From IMG/VR virus record IMGVR_UViG_3300013123_000005, positions 1-64,000 of that record: a stretch of DNA of 64,000 nucleotides, one strand, 5' to 3'. Numbering within the stretch: the first letter of the stretch is position 1; the number at the start of each line of letters is the position of its first letter. The stretch is from a virus. Both the position numbers and the translations under genes were made by a program. A model generated the notes under the pieces. It did no database searches and was not told the origin of the DNA. It saw only the letters and a program-made list of their open reading frames with translations. This document shows, piece by piece, positions 52,301 to 61,325 of this stretch.

Positions 52301-54337
52301 TCTGGCTCTGGTCATGATGATGGGTACAATGGTTTAATTTATGATATGATTTCTGGAACTTTACCAGCCGAAATGACAGGCTCGACTATTGTTAACGCTT
52401 GTCCTGGTGGTGATTTTGGCTTTTTGTCGACAGAGCCAAACTTTAGAGTACCATTCGAATCAATGTTCTCGTTGAAAGATTATGTACCGGCTTCATCTTC
52501 TGTTGCTGGCGTTGACAATAGCATGTATTTTGTTGCGCCAGAGTGGTATACTGGAAGCTCTGCAACAACTCGCTATCCATATTTTCTTTGGGATTCTGAG
52601 AAATCGAGTAATCTGTTTGAGATGGCTGCTCACAACTTCTTTGGAGAAGTCCCAAGATTTACATTGAAGAATGAAGGTCTTGCTTCGTATGTGTCAGCAC
52701 CATCAAGCTTGTATAAGCCGATGGTTTCTGGAAGCACGTATTATATGGACGTGACCTTATATCAAACTGCTGATCATGATATGGTGTTCAGTACACATCA
52801 CGGTCCTAGTGATAATTTGAGTTATGATGGTAGATATTTTGGACCCGCAATGCAAATGGTATCAGTTCCAGAGTTATATACCGGCTCTGATAATCTCTAT
52901 TCAATGTCAGCCGATCCGACATATGCAGCATATGCTCCACCTTATCTATATGGCAAGGCTGTTGCCCGTTTGTCATTTACGCCAACACAGTCAAGACAAT
53001 ATTCACTTGATGAGATTCAAGCTGGAATGACTGTTGAATATATCAATGAAGGTCTTGTTGATATGGCTTCTGCTTCAATTGGTGAAGACATTCTAACAAA
53101 CGGAAGTCCACTGTGGTCTTCTTCAATGCCGCTGGAATCATCTATTGAAATCAGAGGCAAGGCGAAAATTTCTGAGACAGAACATACTCTTGTTAGTGAT
53201 GGCGTTTATGTGCCAACATCGATCAAAAACATCAATGATGCTGGATATTCTGCTTGGGCAATTTATCCAAAGTTTGAATGTCCTGTTTTGAACTTTGCGG
53301 ATCTTCGTACAGCTTCTTTGGATACTGATTATGGTCCGTACGGAATGTGGTTGAATCATGGACGTTCATTGGAGCGTAATGAAGGAATTTGGATTTCTCT
53401 TGAGGAAAGCTACAAGAAAAAGGGTGGTAGAGATATTGCTTCAAATACTGGTTCTTTGCTTGATGTTTGTGGCTTTATTCCGAGTACTCGCAAGATTGGT
53501 GAAGTAGCAGATAACAAGACGATTCACGAAGCTGTTGTGGCCATTCCGTTTGTCGACAATCCAACAAGAAGTGGCGCAAAGACAGTCAGCGTTGCCGGAT
53601 ATAATATGTTTGCAATCGATAAGACGATGTATTCTCTTCAGACCGCTTTCAAGACTGCTGGCAAACCAGCAGTACCAAAGGGTTCTTATGGAGCAGTAGA
53701 AGATATTCAGAATACAACGATTACAGATATGCACGATAAGATGAAGAAGTATTATCTACCACCAGCATTAGACTTTTCAACCTATCCAGACATTAATCCA
53801 TTTGCGATGTATATCTTTGAATTTACGAGCAATTTAAATCAAGGTGACATTGAGAATATTTGGCAGGGCTTGATGCCTTCGATTGCAATGAAGGTCGAAG
53901 GAGAAGATATCACAATCTCTCACAGCTTGAGCAAAGTTGAATTCTTTGGTGGAGAAAAACTGCCAGAAGGAGTGCGATGGTTATTGTTCCGAGTTAAACA
54001 AAGAGCAGAAAAGAGCTACTATAATCTTACTGCTGACTCTAAGGATGATGCAAGATTCCAGTTTGACTTCAAGGTAGGCAAGAAGGCACCAGAATACAAT
54101 TACAACTGGCCATATGACTTCTTCTCGTTGGTAGAATCGGTTAAATTAGATGCCAGCTTGGATATTGTTCCAAGGGTCAATCTAAATGTTGCTGCACCAG
54201 AAGTAATTGGTGATGTATCGAATATTGAAGCAAGACTTGGAGATGTTGCAATGAATGTATCGAAAGAAACAAAGCAACAGCTAAATATTGGTGGTAACAT
54301 TGCAAACGTATTGCAAAAACAAGGAAGCAAATTATGA
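46367..54337 (+). CDS. Giant LamG-bearing baseplate/adhesin protein
   Basis: A 2656-residue protein, largest in the window. LamG/concanavalin-like modules are visible near residues 134-300 (GVTIEFWM, WQHYAFTF, GSLDEFRFWKTARTF), probably 615-805 (GGFTVEVDVIAP, YVGSLHSDFLSASLI) and 1762-1960 (AVHLDGVNDWIIIPDDGG, WHHVALIY, GYVDDLAYYTG). The linking regions are large. It likely recognises glycans on the host surface or holds the wedge together. Starts in TAATG after the DNRLRE gene and ends in ATGA with the lipoprotein gene. Confidence 0.75.
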   Translation: MSNLKKYFENKTSRTLTVESVNSIAIDSELNKDERIIPSVDFSDYANFVHYGSAELYGTRAVSWIYDSYPYDGSRKEKETWYQSGSAYDNYVFDSEYPKTTGYVNFDGTQCVTIFGGPSVDNVYQSGTREANLVYDFDKGVTIEFWMDEVAGRTGSVVVFDSSNSGTAVYGTPDYFRVLALLSGTETDPEWLIYVLYNDSLDTFYWQLSDVSQAWQHYAFTFKSEAGMLVPYFYHNGQLDESASGIDYGVTPSSPIPSISNGLAASVGAMLEADAWEYFGFGTGGLGQLGLVGSLDEFRFWKTARTFEKIAQNWFTSVYGGTNTQDDNLDLGVYFKFNEGITGTSSIDSVVLDYAGRASNGTFVNYNTSCRSTGSAMTDEIPDPIMYANHPDVLALYESKQQSGIVYDTQNTNSFYKLFPGYLLEEDEEAGNNFKYITQIISSYLDELHMFINELPKVGNVNHLYDTGGKPLPFAKHLLESHGLTVGELFADAELLESIGNRNDSIIFEQSVKDIKNTIYHRLYDNLTNIFKSKGTEEAIRHALRCFGVDDELYRLVVNADNQTVRFDESKDYQTVTRKKVIDFYNVDRFEGTVIQTASNADETNYVAGYELNKRGGFTVEVDVIAPEKQSQESEFWISTDFLTSSICGYRDASNTGSYEWNNNSASFDVLIYRDDSNSSSGRFCLTGTFGSLESDTINDLYDGRNWHLYVRANTELHKETDSRYIEFGGYKYEIDQLADSFALSVSYPAGDVSGLIAQPKRYYVGSLHSDFLSASLIYRTDVRVADFKVWQACLEDNEIISHAKDINSFGRDYGSDYDSLLYLDGIKIKNSAMLALHWDFELVTGSNNVGELEVLDISSGSADFYANNTYGFLSESLCLKHPGLCMYMPADSSDVVDVEYIQIAKSEIPGSVGTSGMVGVFDENSESIPASFRPVQHSFSLEKSMWRTISEEILKTFSAIVEFNNLIGMPLDKYKPSYDRLRTVREKYFANVTDRSTIERFTSFYKWLDGAVVAVISNLVPAGASFSVKIGDVIESHVLERNKVQYQLPVYHSAKQRENLATIDMSDVQGDQQYSIEGTITMPTMTGLPRADERKYACVQTTGRKENNLWLRDHPEDFGQNYIESPYVEGLVDYAVPVRDRVETIFVNKFASPGGADTMGVGACDPESEEYSVYNSLNYRNLSVRMPLDTLMSKHSAQFGYDSQYGAPSASYCKANRNTRYVAIDDNTLEPRYDNEFVGHSIPMNDKQYAWITASVETASVGYAPEDGMDNIDGEYVPFFEFGTASTLQDALHYDRFGYPTWKQLRSGDHLEARLQKKNNQIVIEPSDNNTASYHEPAVSWNYPLRQRLVDNETGDPAHIVYPFSNQRQRFAQPALQDQLLGDYRQDNRTLYDSYSKMYLNDSKEAEFVSLHYEEQIFPRAVNVGSTTQRDKPDYQEVVGTGSNGYDRGVLERRKIWATNKSDRGRSFPAGHNAFDKEDFRNSVWPLDLNDDESEAGSVGKGGELNNTWQDAAGYRYTSFTGQDNDAKMATASCLYAHNVRINNDSYEVGMPNWTCGSEAGNAPWYNDYNEFAADLRPMSQRYGFIPEYRVSEYMDFFVDDNGGNFRATQRTLPIKLDGVEHSASSDSVLFAEHTFTDDFEYFNELMKDHEQHKENARLSLKCSGLKKLLPYNGFYPQHRTVQLANLFSSSFAEHIEGLSGAGTGTESIDQQDQWKLQSMLQPWFSPGIVYNTIKSGIAVDWPTYLGVGGFNGSAGEAAGGKAVHLDGVNDWIIIPDDGGLNAGVSDWLGISFWFKVPPATVRHSDTKVLLSRFDISDVTKRIFEIAYEVSSNISTGADPLYAVFYDGLGHSDSLFGYFDAYDGAWHHVALIYKAAVGASLWLDGVQADTLTTNLNSTLPSGSVDMVVGNFLSASTVQILNPELCFNGYVDDLAYYTGSVRLQQADVTQIYNAGRCSLFDLTTVEPAPVYWWKMGDGSGSGHDDGYNGLIYDMISGTLPAEMTGSTIVNACPGGDFGFLSTEPNFRVPFESMFSLKDYVPASSSVAGVDNSMYFVAPEWYTGSSATTRYPYFLWDSEKSSNLFEMAAHNFFGEVPRFTLKNEGLASYVSAPSSLYKPMVSGSTYYMDVTLYQTADHDMVFSTHHGPSDNLSYDGRYFGPAMQMVSVPELYTGSDNLYSMSADPTYAAYAPPYLYGKAVARLSFTPTQSRQYSLDEIQAGMTVEYINEGLVDMASASIGEDILTNGSPLWSSSMPLESSIEIRGKAKISETEHTLVSDGVYVPTSIKNINDAGYSAWAIYPKFECPVLNFADLRTASLDTDYGPYGMWLNHGRSLERNEGIWISLEESYKKKGGRDIASNTGSLLDVCGFIPSTRKIGEVADNKTIHEAVVAIPFVDNPTRSGAKTVSVAGYNMFAIDKTMYSLQTAFKTAGKPAVPKGSYGAVEDIQNTTITDMHDKMKKYYLPPALDFSTYPDINPFAMYIFEFTSNLNQGDIENIWQGLMPSIAMKVEGEDITISHSLSKVEFFGGEKLPEGVRWLLFRVKQRAEKSYYNLTADSKDDARFQFDFKVGKKAPEYNYNWPYDFFSLVESVKLDASLDIVPRVNLNVAAPEVIGDVSNIEARLGDVAMNVSKETKQQLNIGGNIANVLQKQGSKL

Positions 54338-54696
54338 AAAAGTTGGTAATGATTCTTGCGACAGTGATGTTGGTTTTATCAATGGTTGGTTGTCCGACTT
54401 ACGTTATTCGTGATGAACGAGCGGTGAGAGTAGATTACATGATGCTAGATCGAGTTGCTAAAGAAAGCGCCAAGACTATTCAAGCGACTATGCAAGATTA
54501 CTGTGCGTGTCAAAATGGCCATTGGGCAACTGTAAGCTGTGAGAATTCTGCAAAAACTTATCTGTTCTTGACAACTAGATTAAATTGGCACTTGAGCATG
54601 ATGTTATACAATAGCGGACTAACTGAAACTAGACCCGGAGAAGTACCAGAAATTCCAATGCCTGATACACTTTGCAATGGAGGTCTTTCGCAATGA
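54334..54696 (+). CDS. Small lipoprotein
   Basis: A 120-residue protein with a signal peptide (MKKLVMILATVMLVLSMVGC) ending in a lipobox-like MVGC, so Cys20 could be lipidated. The rest is helical with three further Cys. Might be an o-spanin or a superinfection-exclusion protein; the sequence does not decide. The ATG overlaps the stop of the giant gene. Confidence 0.75.
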   Translation: MKKLVMILATVMLVLSMVGCPTYVIRDERAVRVDYMMLDRVAKESAKTIQATMQDYCACQNGHWATVSCENSAKTYLFLTTRLNWHLSMMLYNSGLTETRPGEVPEIPMPDTLCNGGLSQ

Positions 54697-55070
54697 ATGA
54701 GCAACTAAAGAAAATCATTGAGTTAATCGGTACTGCTGGACTCAAGGAAGCAATCAAAGAGCTTCAAGAACTTTCTAGTAAGGCGACAGATCCAAGCAAG
54801 AAAGCAGTATTGGCAATCGTAATTAATGCTGTAGCGCTATATGGTGATAAAGGTATCGATATTGCTAAGGAAACAATTGATAAGTTTTTTGGTGGTCAGG
54901 AAATTCCAGATACATCATTACTTTCATTAGAAGAGGCAAGCGATCTTTGGGCACAGATTCAGAATGATGAAGCAGATCATAAAGAAGACGTAAATCGATT
55001 TGTGGCAATTACAACTTCAGTTGTCAGCAAGTTGTTTGCTGAGTTTGTAAAAGGACTGTTAGTAGTTTAA
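54693..55070 (+). CDS. Helical 125-residue protein
   Basis: A 125-residue helical protein from the ATG at 54693, with GGAGG nine bases upstream. Pattern of helices with AIKELQELSSKATDPSKKA. No family recognised. TAATG junction with the next gene. Confidence 0.65.
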   Translation: MNEQLKKIIELIGTAGLKEAIKELQELSSKATDPSKKAVLAIVINAVALYGDKGIDIAKETIDKFFGGQEIPDTSLLSLEEASDLWAQIQNDEADHKEDVNRFVAITTSVVSKLFAEFVKGLLVV

Positions 55071-55876
55071 TGGAATTATTCGATAAGAAATCAGAAGTAA
55101 TAGATATCAAGCTTACGAAGTTCGGTAAGGAGCTTTTTGCTCAAGGCAAATTCAAGCCAGCCTATTACTTCTTTTCTGATGATGATATTCTTTATGATTC
55201 TGGTTTTGTCAGCGGTTCAACTAGTTCAGAAGAGCAGAACGAGATCGTTCCTCGAATCGAAGAACAACCTCACGTCAAATCCGTTCCTATGCGAACAGAA
55301 ATGCCCTTTTTAAGCGTTTCGGACTCAACTAGCAACTACGCCCCATCTTGGAAGCTAAATGTACTACAGGGCAAAATAGAAGCTATAAAACGTGGTACGC
55401 AAGACACCAATAAAAATTTTGTGGATTCTGTCCTCAATACCAGAATTGATATGGAAGATGCGATAACGATTATTGCTTCTGATGGAACGATTAATCCAGC
55501 TGGTTACGTGTTCGAGTTCGAAGAAAAGAATGTTCCAAGCAGAACGGATATGTTTGACATTGAAGTATCGATGTTCGTTGAAAGTCCCAATCTATCTAAT
55601 TCAAAATTCAAAGAAGGACAGTTTGTTCCGTTAAATTTTGCAAATATGGCACGTTCTGAAGTGATTGATGACATTTTGGTAGAATATCCTTTAAGGCATG
55701 TAGAATATTCCGATGATAATGTTGAGAGATTTTTAGATATAGCGATTGATCGAAAGGCTGAAGAATACAAGCCAATGGCTGTTACGCTAGCCGACAATCA
55801 AAAGTTGAAAATCGAATTAGCTGGTAAGATATATACTTCTCAGATAACCAACAAAGACATTGAGGAAAAGTGCTAA
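55070..55876 (+). CDS. Virion protein with shared N-terminal fold, copy A
   Basis: A 268-residue protein. The first 45 residues (VIDIKLTKFGKELFAQGKF, YYFFSDDDILYD) repeat the pattern of the gene at 60395 (DAVLTDAGRKLLAKGDGSF, FALFDDEIDYG). Both are likely structural proteins with a common N-terminal domain and different rest. It starts in TAATG. Confidence 0.65.
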   Translation: MELFDKKSEVIDIKLTKFGKELFAQGKFKPAYYFFSDDDILYDSGFVSGSTSSEEQNEIVPRIEEQPHVKSVPMRTEMPFLSVSDSTSNYAPSWKLNVLQGKIEAIKRGTQDTNKNFVDSVLNTRIDMEDAITIIASDGTINPAGYVFEFEEKNVPSRTDMFDIEVSMFVESPNLSNSKFKEGQFVPLNFANMARSEVIDDILVEYPLRHVEYSDDNVERFLDIAIDRKAEEYKPMAVTLADNQKLKIELAGKIYTSQITNKDIEEKC

Positions 55877-55879
55877 CAC

Positions 55880-57970
55880 ATGCTGCCAACAATTGAAATT
55901 CGCGACATTAAACTGGAAAAGTCAAGGATAACAGTCGGTACGTTGATTTCTGAGACTATCAATGAACAGTCTTTATCTGGTCAGTGGTTAGGATCGAAGT
56001 ACATTAACTACGTGACATTGAAGTTGGAGCAATATATCAATAACGCCTTCAATGGCAAGCTTGAATATAATCTCGGTTTATTGACTGATTCTGATGTTGT
56101 TGAGACAATATTGACCGGTAATGGCCAAGAGTCAAAGAAATATTATGTTCAGCATGTGTTTTATCCAGAAGCAAACGTATATCCAATCAAGAATCTCAAT
56201 TACAAATACTCAACAGCAATTGATTTAGAGTTGTTGATTCAAGACACTGGAATCAGTGCGAAAGTAAATCCGGCGCAACAGAAGAAGTTTACTAGTGGCG
56301 TCACTTCTGTCGATATCATGAAAGATTCAGAATACGTAGCCGGAATCAATATTCAAGATTTCGATAGTACGGCAACTTTAGTAGAAGAGAGAATGTTGGA
56401 TTATACGTTATTCAATAACATGACGTATCATCCAAAAGATGTATTGACAGCATACAATTCAAATAATGTTGGAGGTTTCTTTTCTCCATTGCTAATGTCT
56501 GTCTCTGAGGATCGTGATGTACGAGCTATGTTCTTTGTGGATCTAAGAAATATATTGCTTGAACGTTCAAATTATAAGAGTTTGCTGGTTTCTTCTGATA
56601 CGATTTTACAGAAAGTGCTCGATAGAAGCAAGATCGTTAGTATTCGAATTATGAGGTATCGTGATGGATTTGAAGAGCTTGACTCTCCAGTCTTAGTAAT
56701 TGTTAGCAATGAAAATGGGTCTGTGACTGCTTCCGCTAGTTTGAAGAAAAATCAAGTTGCAACGACTTCATATCACGCTGGTTTGAGAGCGTTTGAATTT
56801 GTGGACAGTACAGTGCTTCAGAACACTTTTGGCAGTTATCGTTATGCTGTCGAGCTTCAAGTTGAAGATGGAGCCGTTGCCTTGTTGCAAGAGCAGAAAA
56901 CAAAGCTCGAAAGTCACGTACAAGCTCTTCGAGATTATTCAGCAAAGTCACTTTCAGATACAAACTATATTGATTTTAATGGATATTTTACGGCAGCATT
57001 TAACGATCAATATGTCGGAAGAACACAGCCTTGGATTTCAGCGATCCTAGATTATCTGGAAACCCTAAAATTTGTCACGACAATCTCTACTGAAGAGTCA
57101 AACAAGCTAGCTGTTGCTTTGAATTTATTGGCTTCTTCGAATACTGGCAGTTTGGCAGGAGTCGAATATCTGATCGATTGGATTGTGTCGTTGATCCAAA
57201 TGTTGCAGGATTTGAGTCTGTATCAACGAATTGACTTGACTTTTAATTTCTTGCGAGAACTAATTGATCCAGATAAGGTCGGCATGCCATCTGCTGTGTA
57301 TCTTGAAGAATCACCTTCTGATGGTTTGTTGAACGCTAGCAGCAGAACGGTAATTACCTCGCTAGCACTAAATCAAAGACAAGCCTCTTTAGAGCCAAAA
57401 GAAATTCAAGTAAACACAAGTAGTGTTACAAAAAGAACTACAAGTTTTGCAGAAGTTGAAGGCTCGGCGGAAATTAACAAGACCTTCGACTCTAGAAGTG
57501 CAGCGATGAACGTTTCGGAGTTGTCTTTGGAATTTACTTTGCAAGAGCTTGGATATGAAACGCTAGAAGAGTGGGCTGGTGCAATTGGTCTAGGATTCGT
57601 AGAACTTGAAGCTGGAACAACACAAATTACAGAAAAAGCAGCATACACTGATAATCAATTACAGAAGTCAAATACTGCTAGTAAGATTGCAGAACCATTT
57701 GTAAATTCGTTTGTTTCGAAGTTGCTAAAACTTCCAACAAGCTATCAACAGTTTCTTGAACGATTTGGATTGGAGAAGCAACTTCAATTGTTGTCTGGTT
57801 TCAAGTTGAGCAATAATCGTACAGAACCAAGAGAAATGATTTGGGAAATATATACACCAGATTTATATGAACGACTCAAAGCAAAGAACGGTATGATTCT
57901 TTGTCGGTTATTGTCGATGAGAAATCCCGAGAGTGTGACCATTTATAATCGCTACTTCTTGATGAAATAA
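55880..57970 (+). CDS. Large virion structural protein
   Basis: A 696-residue protein following its neighbour by three bases. Mixed beta and helical segments, with a central helix pair (VALLQEQKTKLESHVQALRD). No family recognised; structural by position. Confidence 0.65.
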   Translation: MLPTIEIRDIKLEKSRITVGTLISETINEQSLSGQWLGSKYINYVTLKLEQYINNAFNGKLEYNLGLLTDSDVVETILTGNGQESKKYYVQHVFYPEANVYPIKNLNYKYSTAIDLELLIQDTGISAKVNPAQQKKFTSGVTSVDIMKDSEYVAGINIQDFDSTATLVEERMLDYTLFNNMTYHPKDVLTAYNSNNVGGFFSPLLMSVSEDRDVRAMFFVDLRNILLERSNYKSLLVSSDTILQKVLDRSKIVSIRIMRYRDGFEELDSPVLVIVSNENGSVTASASLKKNQVATTSYHAGLRAFEFVDSTVLQNTFGSYRYAVELQVEDGAVALLQEQKTKLESHVQALRDYSAKSLSDTNYIDFNGYFTAAFNDQYVGRTQPWISAILDYLETLKFVTTISTEESNKLAVALNLLASSNTGSLAGVEYLIDWIVSLIQMLQDLSLYQRIDLTFNFLRELIDPDKVGMPSAVYLEESPSDGLLNASSRTVITSLALNQRQASLEPKEIQVNTSSVTKRTTSFAEVEGSAEINKTFDSRSAAMNVSELSLEFTLQELGYETLEEWAGAIGLGFVELEAGTTQITEKAAYTDNQLQKSNTASKIAEPFVNSFVSKLLKLPTSYQQFLERFGLEKQLQLLSGFKLSNNRTEPREMIWEIYTPDLYERLKAKNGMILCRLLSMRNPESVTIYNRYFLMK

Positions 57971-57983
57971 GGGCTGACAAACA

Positions 57984-60392
57984 ATGGCAGTGAATGTTAC
58001 AAATCCAACACAATTCTCGGGACAATCAAATACAGCACCAGCCAACAGTGTTGTTCAGTCGGCAGCGCAACAAAATGTCAGCGGATTCTCGGAGACCGTT
58101 CAGCAGCTAGAAACCACAGAGTTACTTTCCAGTACGTTTGCTCTAAATGTTCAGAATGTGACAGATTTCCGAAAGCGACTTGGAAGATATAAGAGTTTTA
58201 TCAAGAAAGGCGTATATGGTGTAGTACCAGAAAACATCATAGAAGAAAAGAAGAAATTTTTTGCTTCTGGTATTGATGACGTTTTCCGAATGCAATTGGG
58301 AGCTTTCGTTACTGTTGTTGATGGAAAGCCTGTACATTACAATACCGTTACGCCATATGATGTATTTGAGAAGGTAGAGTTTATTCAAGGTGTTGATGGT
58401 CCGTTGATTCGAGTTGTTGCTAACAAGAAGTCAGTCTGGTTTTTAGAAAACGGAAAATTCAACGATAAAAAGTTTAGTGATTTCGTCAAGAACAATACTT
58501 TTGAATCATTTAAGGATTTTTATTCTTCGTTTGCTGAGATGCTAGCACCAAATGATCGAAGTGAAGGATGGCAGACATATCCAGAAGCTTCGGCAGAATC
58601 GGTATACAACTATTTCGACAAAGGATATGAGCTTGGTCGAAAAAACGAATATGTAGAACGAGCTTTGCCAAATGTTAACGTTCTTGCAGCCGAATTACAG
58701 AACGGCAAAGAAACTGGCACCAGTCTTGACTTTTTGGTAACGCTGGTCGAAGATGCTCACATTGATGAACGAAGAATTTGTCTAGAACAAGTCAGAAACG
58801 GAACATATTTCTCAAACTTTTCAAAGCGTTATGACAATGCAGTTGGCAGCAAGTTCGTCGACAAGGTGCAGAAGAAACAGAGAACGTTTGTGTTTTCCGG
58901 AGAAGATCAAAATCAACTCAAGTCTTTGGATTCTTTGAAGAATTCAATTCCAATGTATATTGCAATCGATTTGGACACGAACGTTTCGACGTTCTCGAAG
59001 ATTCTAGAAGATACGAAGTTTGACGATCAGTTGTTAGCTCAGTTGATTTCGGATACGTATTGGAAAAAAGATCAGTATTATGTTTACGATACAAGCGATC
59101 CAAAGAACGCTGCATTTCAAGATACAAGAGTATTCGATCTGAAAGCTTGGTATGACGCCTATGATCAAGATCAAGAGATTCCAAAGATCACTATTCCCAC
59201 TAACGAGCTAGTGTATTATGGTGAATATCTCAAACGTTACGCGGAATCATTATCTAAGAAAGATTCGTTAGAACGAGCTATTAACTGGCTTGTGTTCTCT
59301 GAGAAGTATCAGCAGCTAGTTTTAGAAAATTCCAGAACATATCAACAGATGCTTGAGAACAGCAAGAAGCCATATACAGAAACAGTTGCTTATCGTATTG
59401 ACAAGAAGAACAATGTGACTGGAGAAACGTTACAGAGCTTTTATTTCATGAATACTTCGAAGCAAGAAGTATTGCGATACATCGACAGCCAAGTCAAATA
59501 TGGAATTCCGTATCGTTATGATATTATCGCTCTTCAGTTGGTTATCGGAGAAAAATACAATTATGGTGCTCCAAAGCCCGGCTATGGTAAAGATGATATG
59601 GTTGTGCCGTACAATTGCGAAACTATTGTACAGATTGTTGAAGTTTCAATTTATGCTGATGTCGCACAAGTACTCGACAAGCCTTCGGTTGGTCCAACGG
59701 TAAGGTTTTTGCCGCAAATCGGTATCGATAATCGTGTCAAAATTTTTGTAAATAGCTCTTTTGATCAAGTACGTTTAGAACCAGTAACCATTCTGAATAC
59801 TGATGCTGCGTATTGGAGAACGGTTATTGCTTCTCAGAAGTCGAAAGACAAGAAGGTTCAGTTCGGAACCGACGATAGACCAATTCGTTTTCAAGTGTTT
59901 CGATTGGACAAAGAGCCGGTAAAATGGACAGACTTTCAAAGTGGACTGTTTTATGAAACAGAGAACAATTCAGCAATCTTTGAAGATAATATAGAGCCAA
60001 ATATAACTTATTATTATTGCATTCGAAGTATCGATAATCATAATAATATTTCGATGCCATCAAATATTTTCAAAATTAAGGTAGTTAATGACGGTGGTAC
60101 GGTCTATATGATGAATGATTTGTTTGAGTTTGCAGAGAAGCGAAAGAGCAAGAAAGACAAGAGCTTTAAGAGGACTCTTTCAATTAGTCCAGCTTTCTTG
60201 CAGACTGTATTGAAGCAAGAAGACTCTGGAAAATATACCGGAACGGGAATTGATGATTTTTCGATTTGGAACAAGCCAATTAGGGTTCGAATTACTTCGA
60301 AAAATACCGGCAGGAAGCTCGATGTGTATTGTAAGTTTACTTTGGACGATAAACTAGTTATTGGGAAAACATTGAACAATGGAGTACAATAG
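57984..60392 (+). CDS. Large virion structural protein with FN3-like end
   Basis: An 802-residue protein. The early part is low-complexity (Thr/Ser/Gln); the later part contains ITYYYCIRSIDNHNNIS, similar to the last strands of FN3 domains. No family recognised; virion protein by position. Confidence 0.65.
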   Translation: MAVNVTNPTQFSGQSNTAPANSVVQSAAQQNVSGFSETVQQLETTELLSSTFALNVQNVTDFRKRLGRYKSFIKKGVYGVVPENIIEEKKKFFASGIDDVFRMQLGAFVTVVDGKPVHYNTVTPYDVFEKVEFIQGVDGPLIRVVANKKSVWFLENGKFNDKKFSDFVKNNTFESFKDFYSSFAEMLAPNDRSEGWQTYPEASAESVYNYFDKGYELGRKNEYVERALPNVNVLAAELQNGKETGTSLDFLVTLVEDAHIDERRICLEQVRNGTYFSNFSKRYDNAVGSKFVDKVQKKQRTFVFSGEDQNQLKSLDSLKNSIPMYIAIDLDTNVSTFSKILEDTKFDDQLLAQLISDTYWKKDQYYVYDTSDPKNAAFQDTRVFDLKAWYDAYDQDQEIPKITIPTNELVYYGEYLKRYAESLSKKDSLERAINWLVFSEKYQQLVLENSRTYQQMLENSKKPYTETVAYRIDKKNNVTGETLQSFYFMNTSKQEVLRYIDSQVKYGIPYRYDIIALQLVIGEKYNYGAPKPGYGKDDMVVPYNCETIVQIVEVSIYADVAQVLDKPSVGPTVRFLPQIGIDNRVKIFVNSSFDQVRLEPVTILNTDAAYWRTVIASQKSKDKKVQFGTDDRPIRFQVFRLDKEPVKWTDFQSGLFYETENNSAIFEDNIEPNITYYYCIRSIDNHNNISMPSNIFKIKVVNDGGTVYMMNDLFEFAEKRKSKKDKSFKRTLSISPAFLQTVLKQEDSGKYTGTGIDDFSIWNKPIRVRITSKNTGRKLDVYCKFTLDDKLVIGKTLNNGVQ

Positions 60393-60394
60393 TT

Positions 60395-61306
60395 ATGGGA
60401 TTTTTAGATAATTCAGGTGACATTATTCTCGATGCCGTATTGACGGATGCTGGTCGAAAGTTGCTGGCAAAAGGAGATGGTTCTTTCCGAATCACTCAGT
60501 TTGCTTTGTTTGATGATGAAATTGATTACGGTCTGTATGATAGTTCTCATCCATCTGGAAGTGCTTATTACGACTTGGAGATCATGAGAACGCCAATCTT
60601 TGAGGCGTTTACGAACAATGCTTCTTCTGGCAAGTCGAGGCTCATGACGATCCCTAGAACAAATTTGCTATATCTGCCAGTTATGAAGATTAATGATACA
60701 AGGCACCCGACAACGATTGACAGCAAAGACGTTTATGTTGTTGCAGTTGATACAGACACGTTTACGGCTGTACGCGATGATCTAGGTGCTTTGAATTTGA
60801 CAGCTTTGATTATGGACGGATCGAAGAATTTTGGCCAAGGTGGTGTACAAGTTGATCAAGGACTCGACACGACAGCGATATCTCCAGTCAATCCACTAGA
60901 TGCGGATTTGACAGAGACAGCTTATATTGTCGAGATGGATAATCGCTTTGGAGCAGTATTGAAGATCAGCAATACGGAAAATCCAACGGCAGTATCATCT
61001 TATATTGACGATGACGATATGGCAAGTTATTATTTGTCAAGCAATGATCCAGATTACGTGTTCCCCAACAAGGACACAACAGTATCGAATGGTCAGGTGA
61101 TCGCCGGTCCTCGTGGAAATTCTCTGCAATTCAGAATCAAGTCTTCAGTTAATCTTCAAGAGAGCGATTATTATTTTACTCGATATGGTAAGACAATTAC
61201 GATTAATGACAGCAATTATTATATCATTGAAACAAATGTTCGCGTATCTGGTGCAACTACAGGTGGAAGCGTTGTTGTTCCACTTACTTACATTAAGCAA
61301 GTATAA
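60395..61306 (+). CDS. Virion protein with shared N-terminal fold, copy B
   Basis: A 303-residue protein. N-terminal DAVLTDAGRKLLAKGDGSF and FALFDDEIDYG align with the gene at 55070. The rest is beta-rich. GGAG lies ten bases upstream of the ATG. Confidence 0.7.
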   Translation: MGFLDNSGDIILDAVLTDAGRKLLAKGDGSFRITQFALFDDEIDYGLYDSSHPSGSAYYDLEIMRTPIFEAFTNNASSGKSRLMTIPRTNLLYLPVMKINDTRHPTTIDSKDVYVVAVDTDTFTAVRDDLGALNLTALIMDGSKNFGQGGVQVDQGLDTTAISPVNPLDADLTETAYIVEMDNRFGAVLKISNTENPTAVSSYIDDDDMASYYLSSNDPDYVFPNKDTTVSNGQVIAGPRGNSLQFRIKSSVNLQESDYYFTRYGKTITINDSNYYIIETNVRVSGATTGGSVVVPLTYIKQV

Positions 61307-61325
61307 GAAATAAGGAGAGAATATA

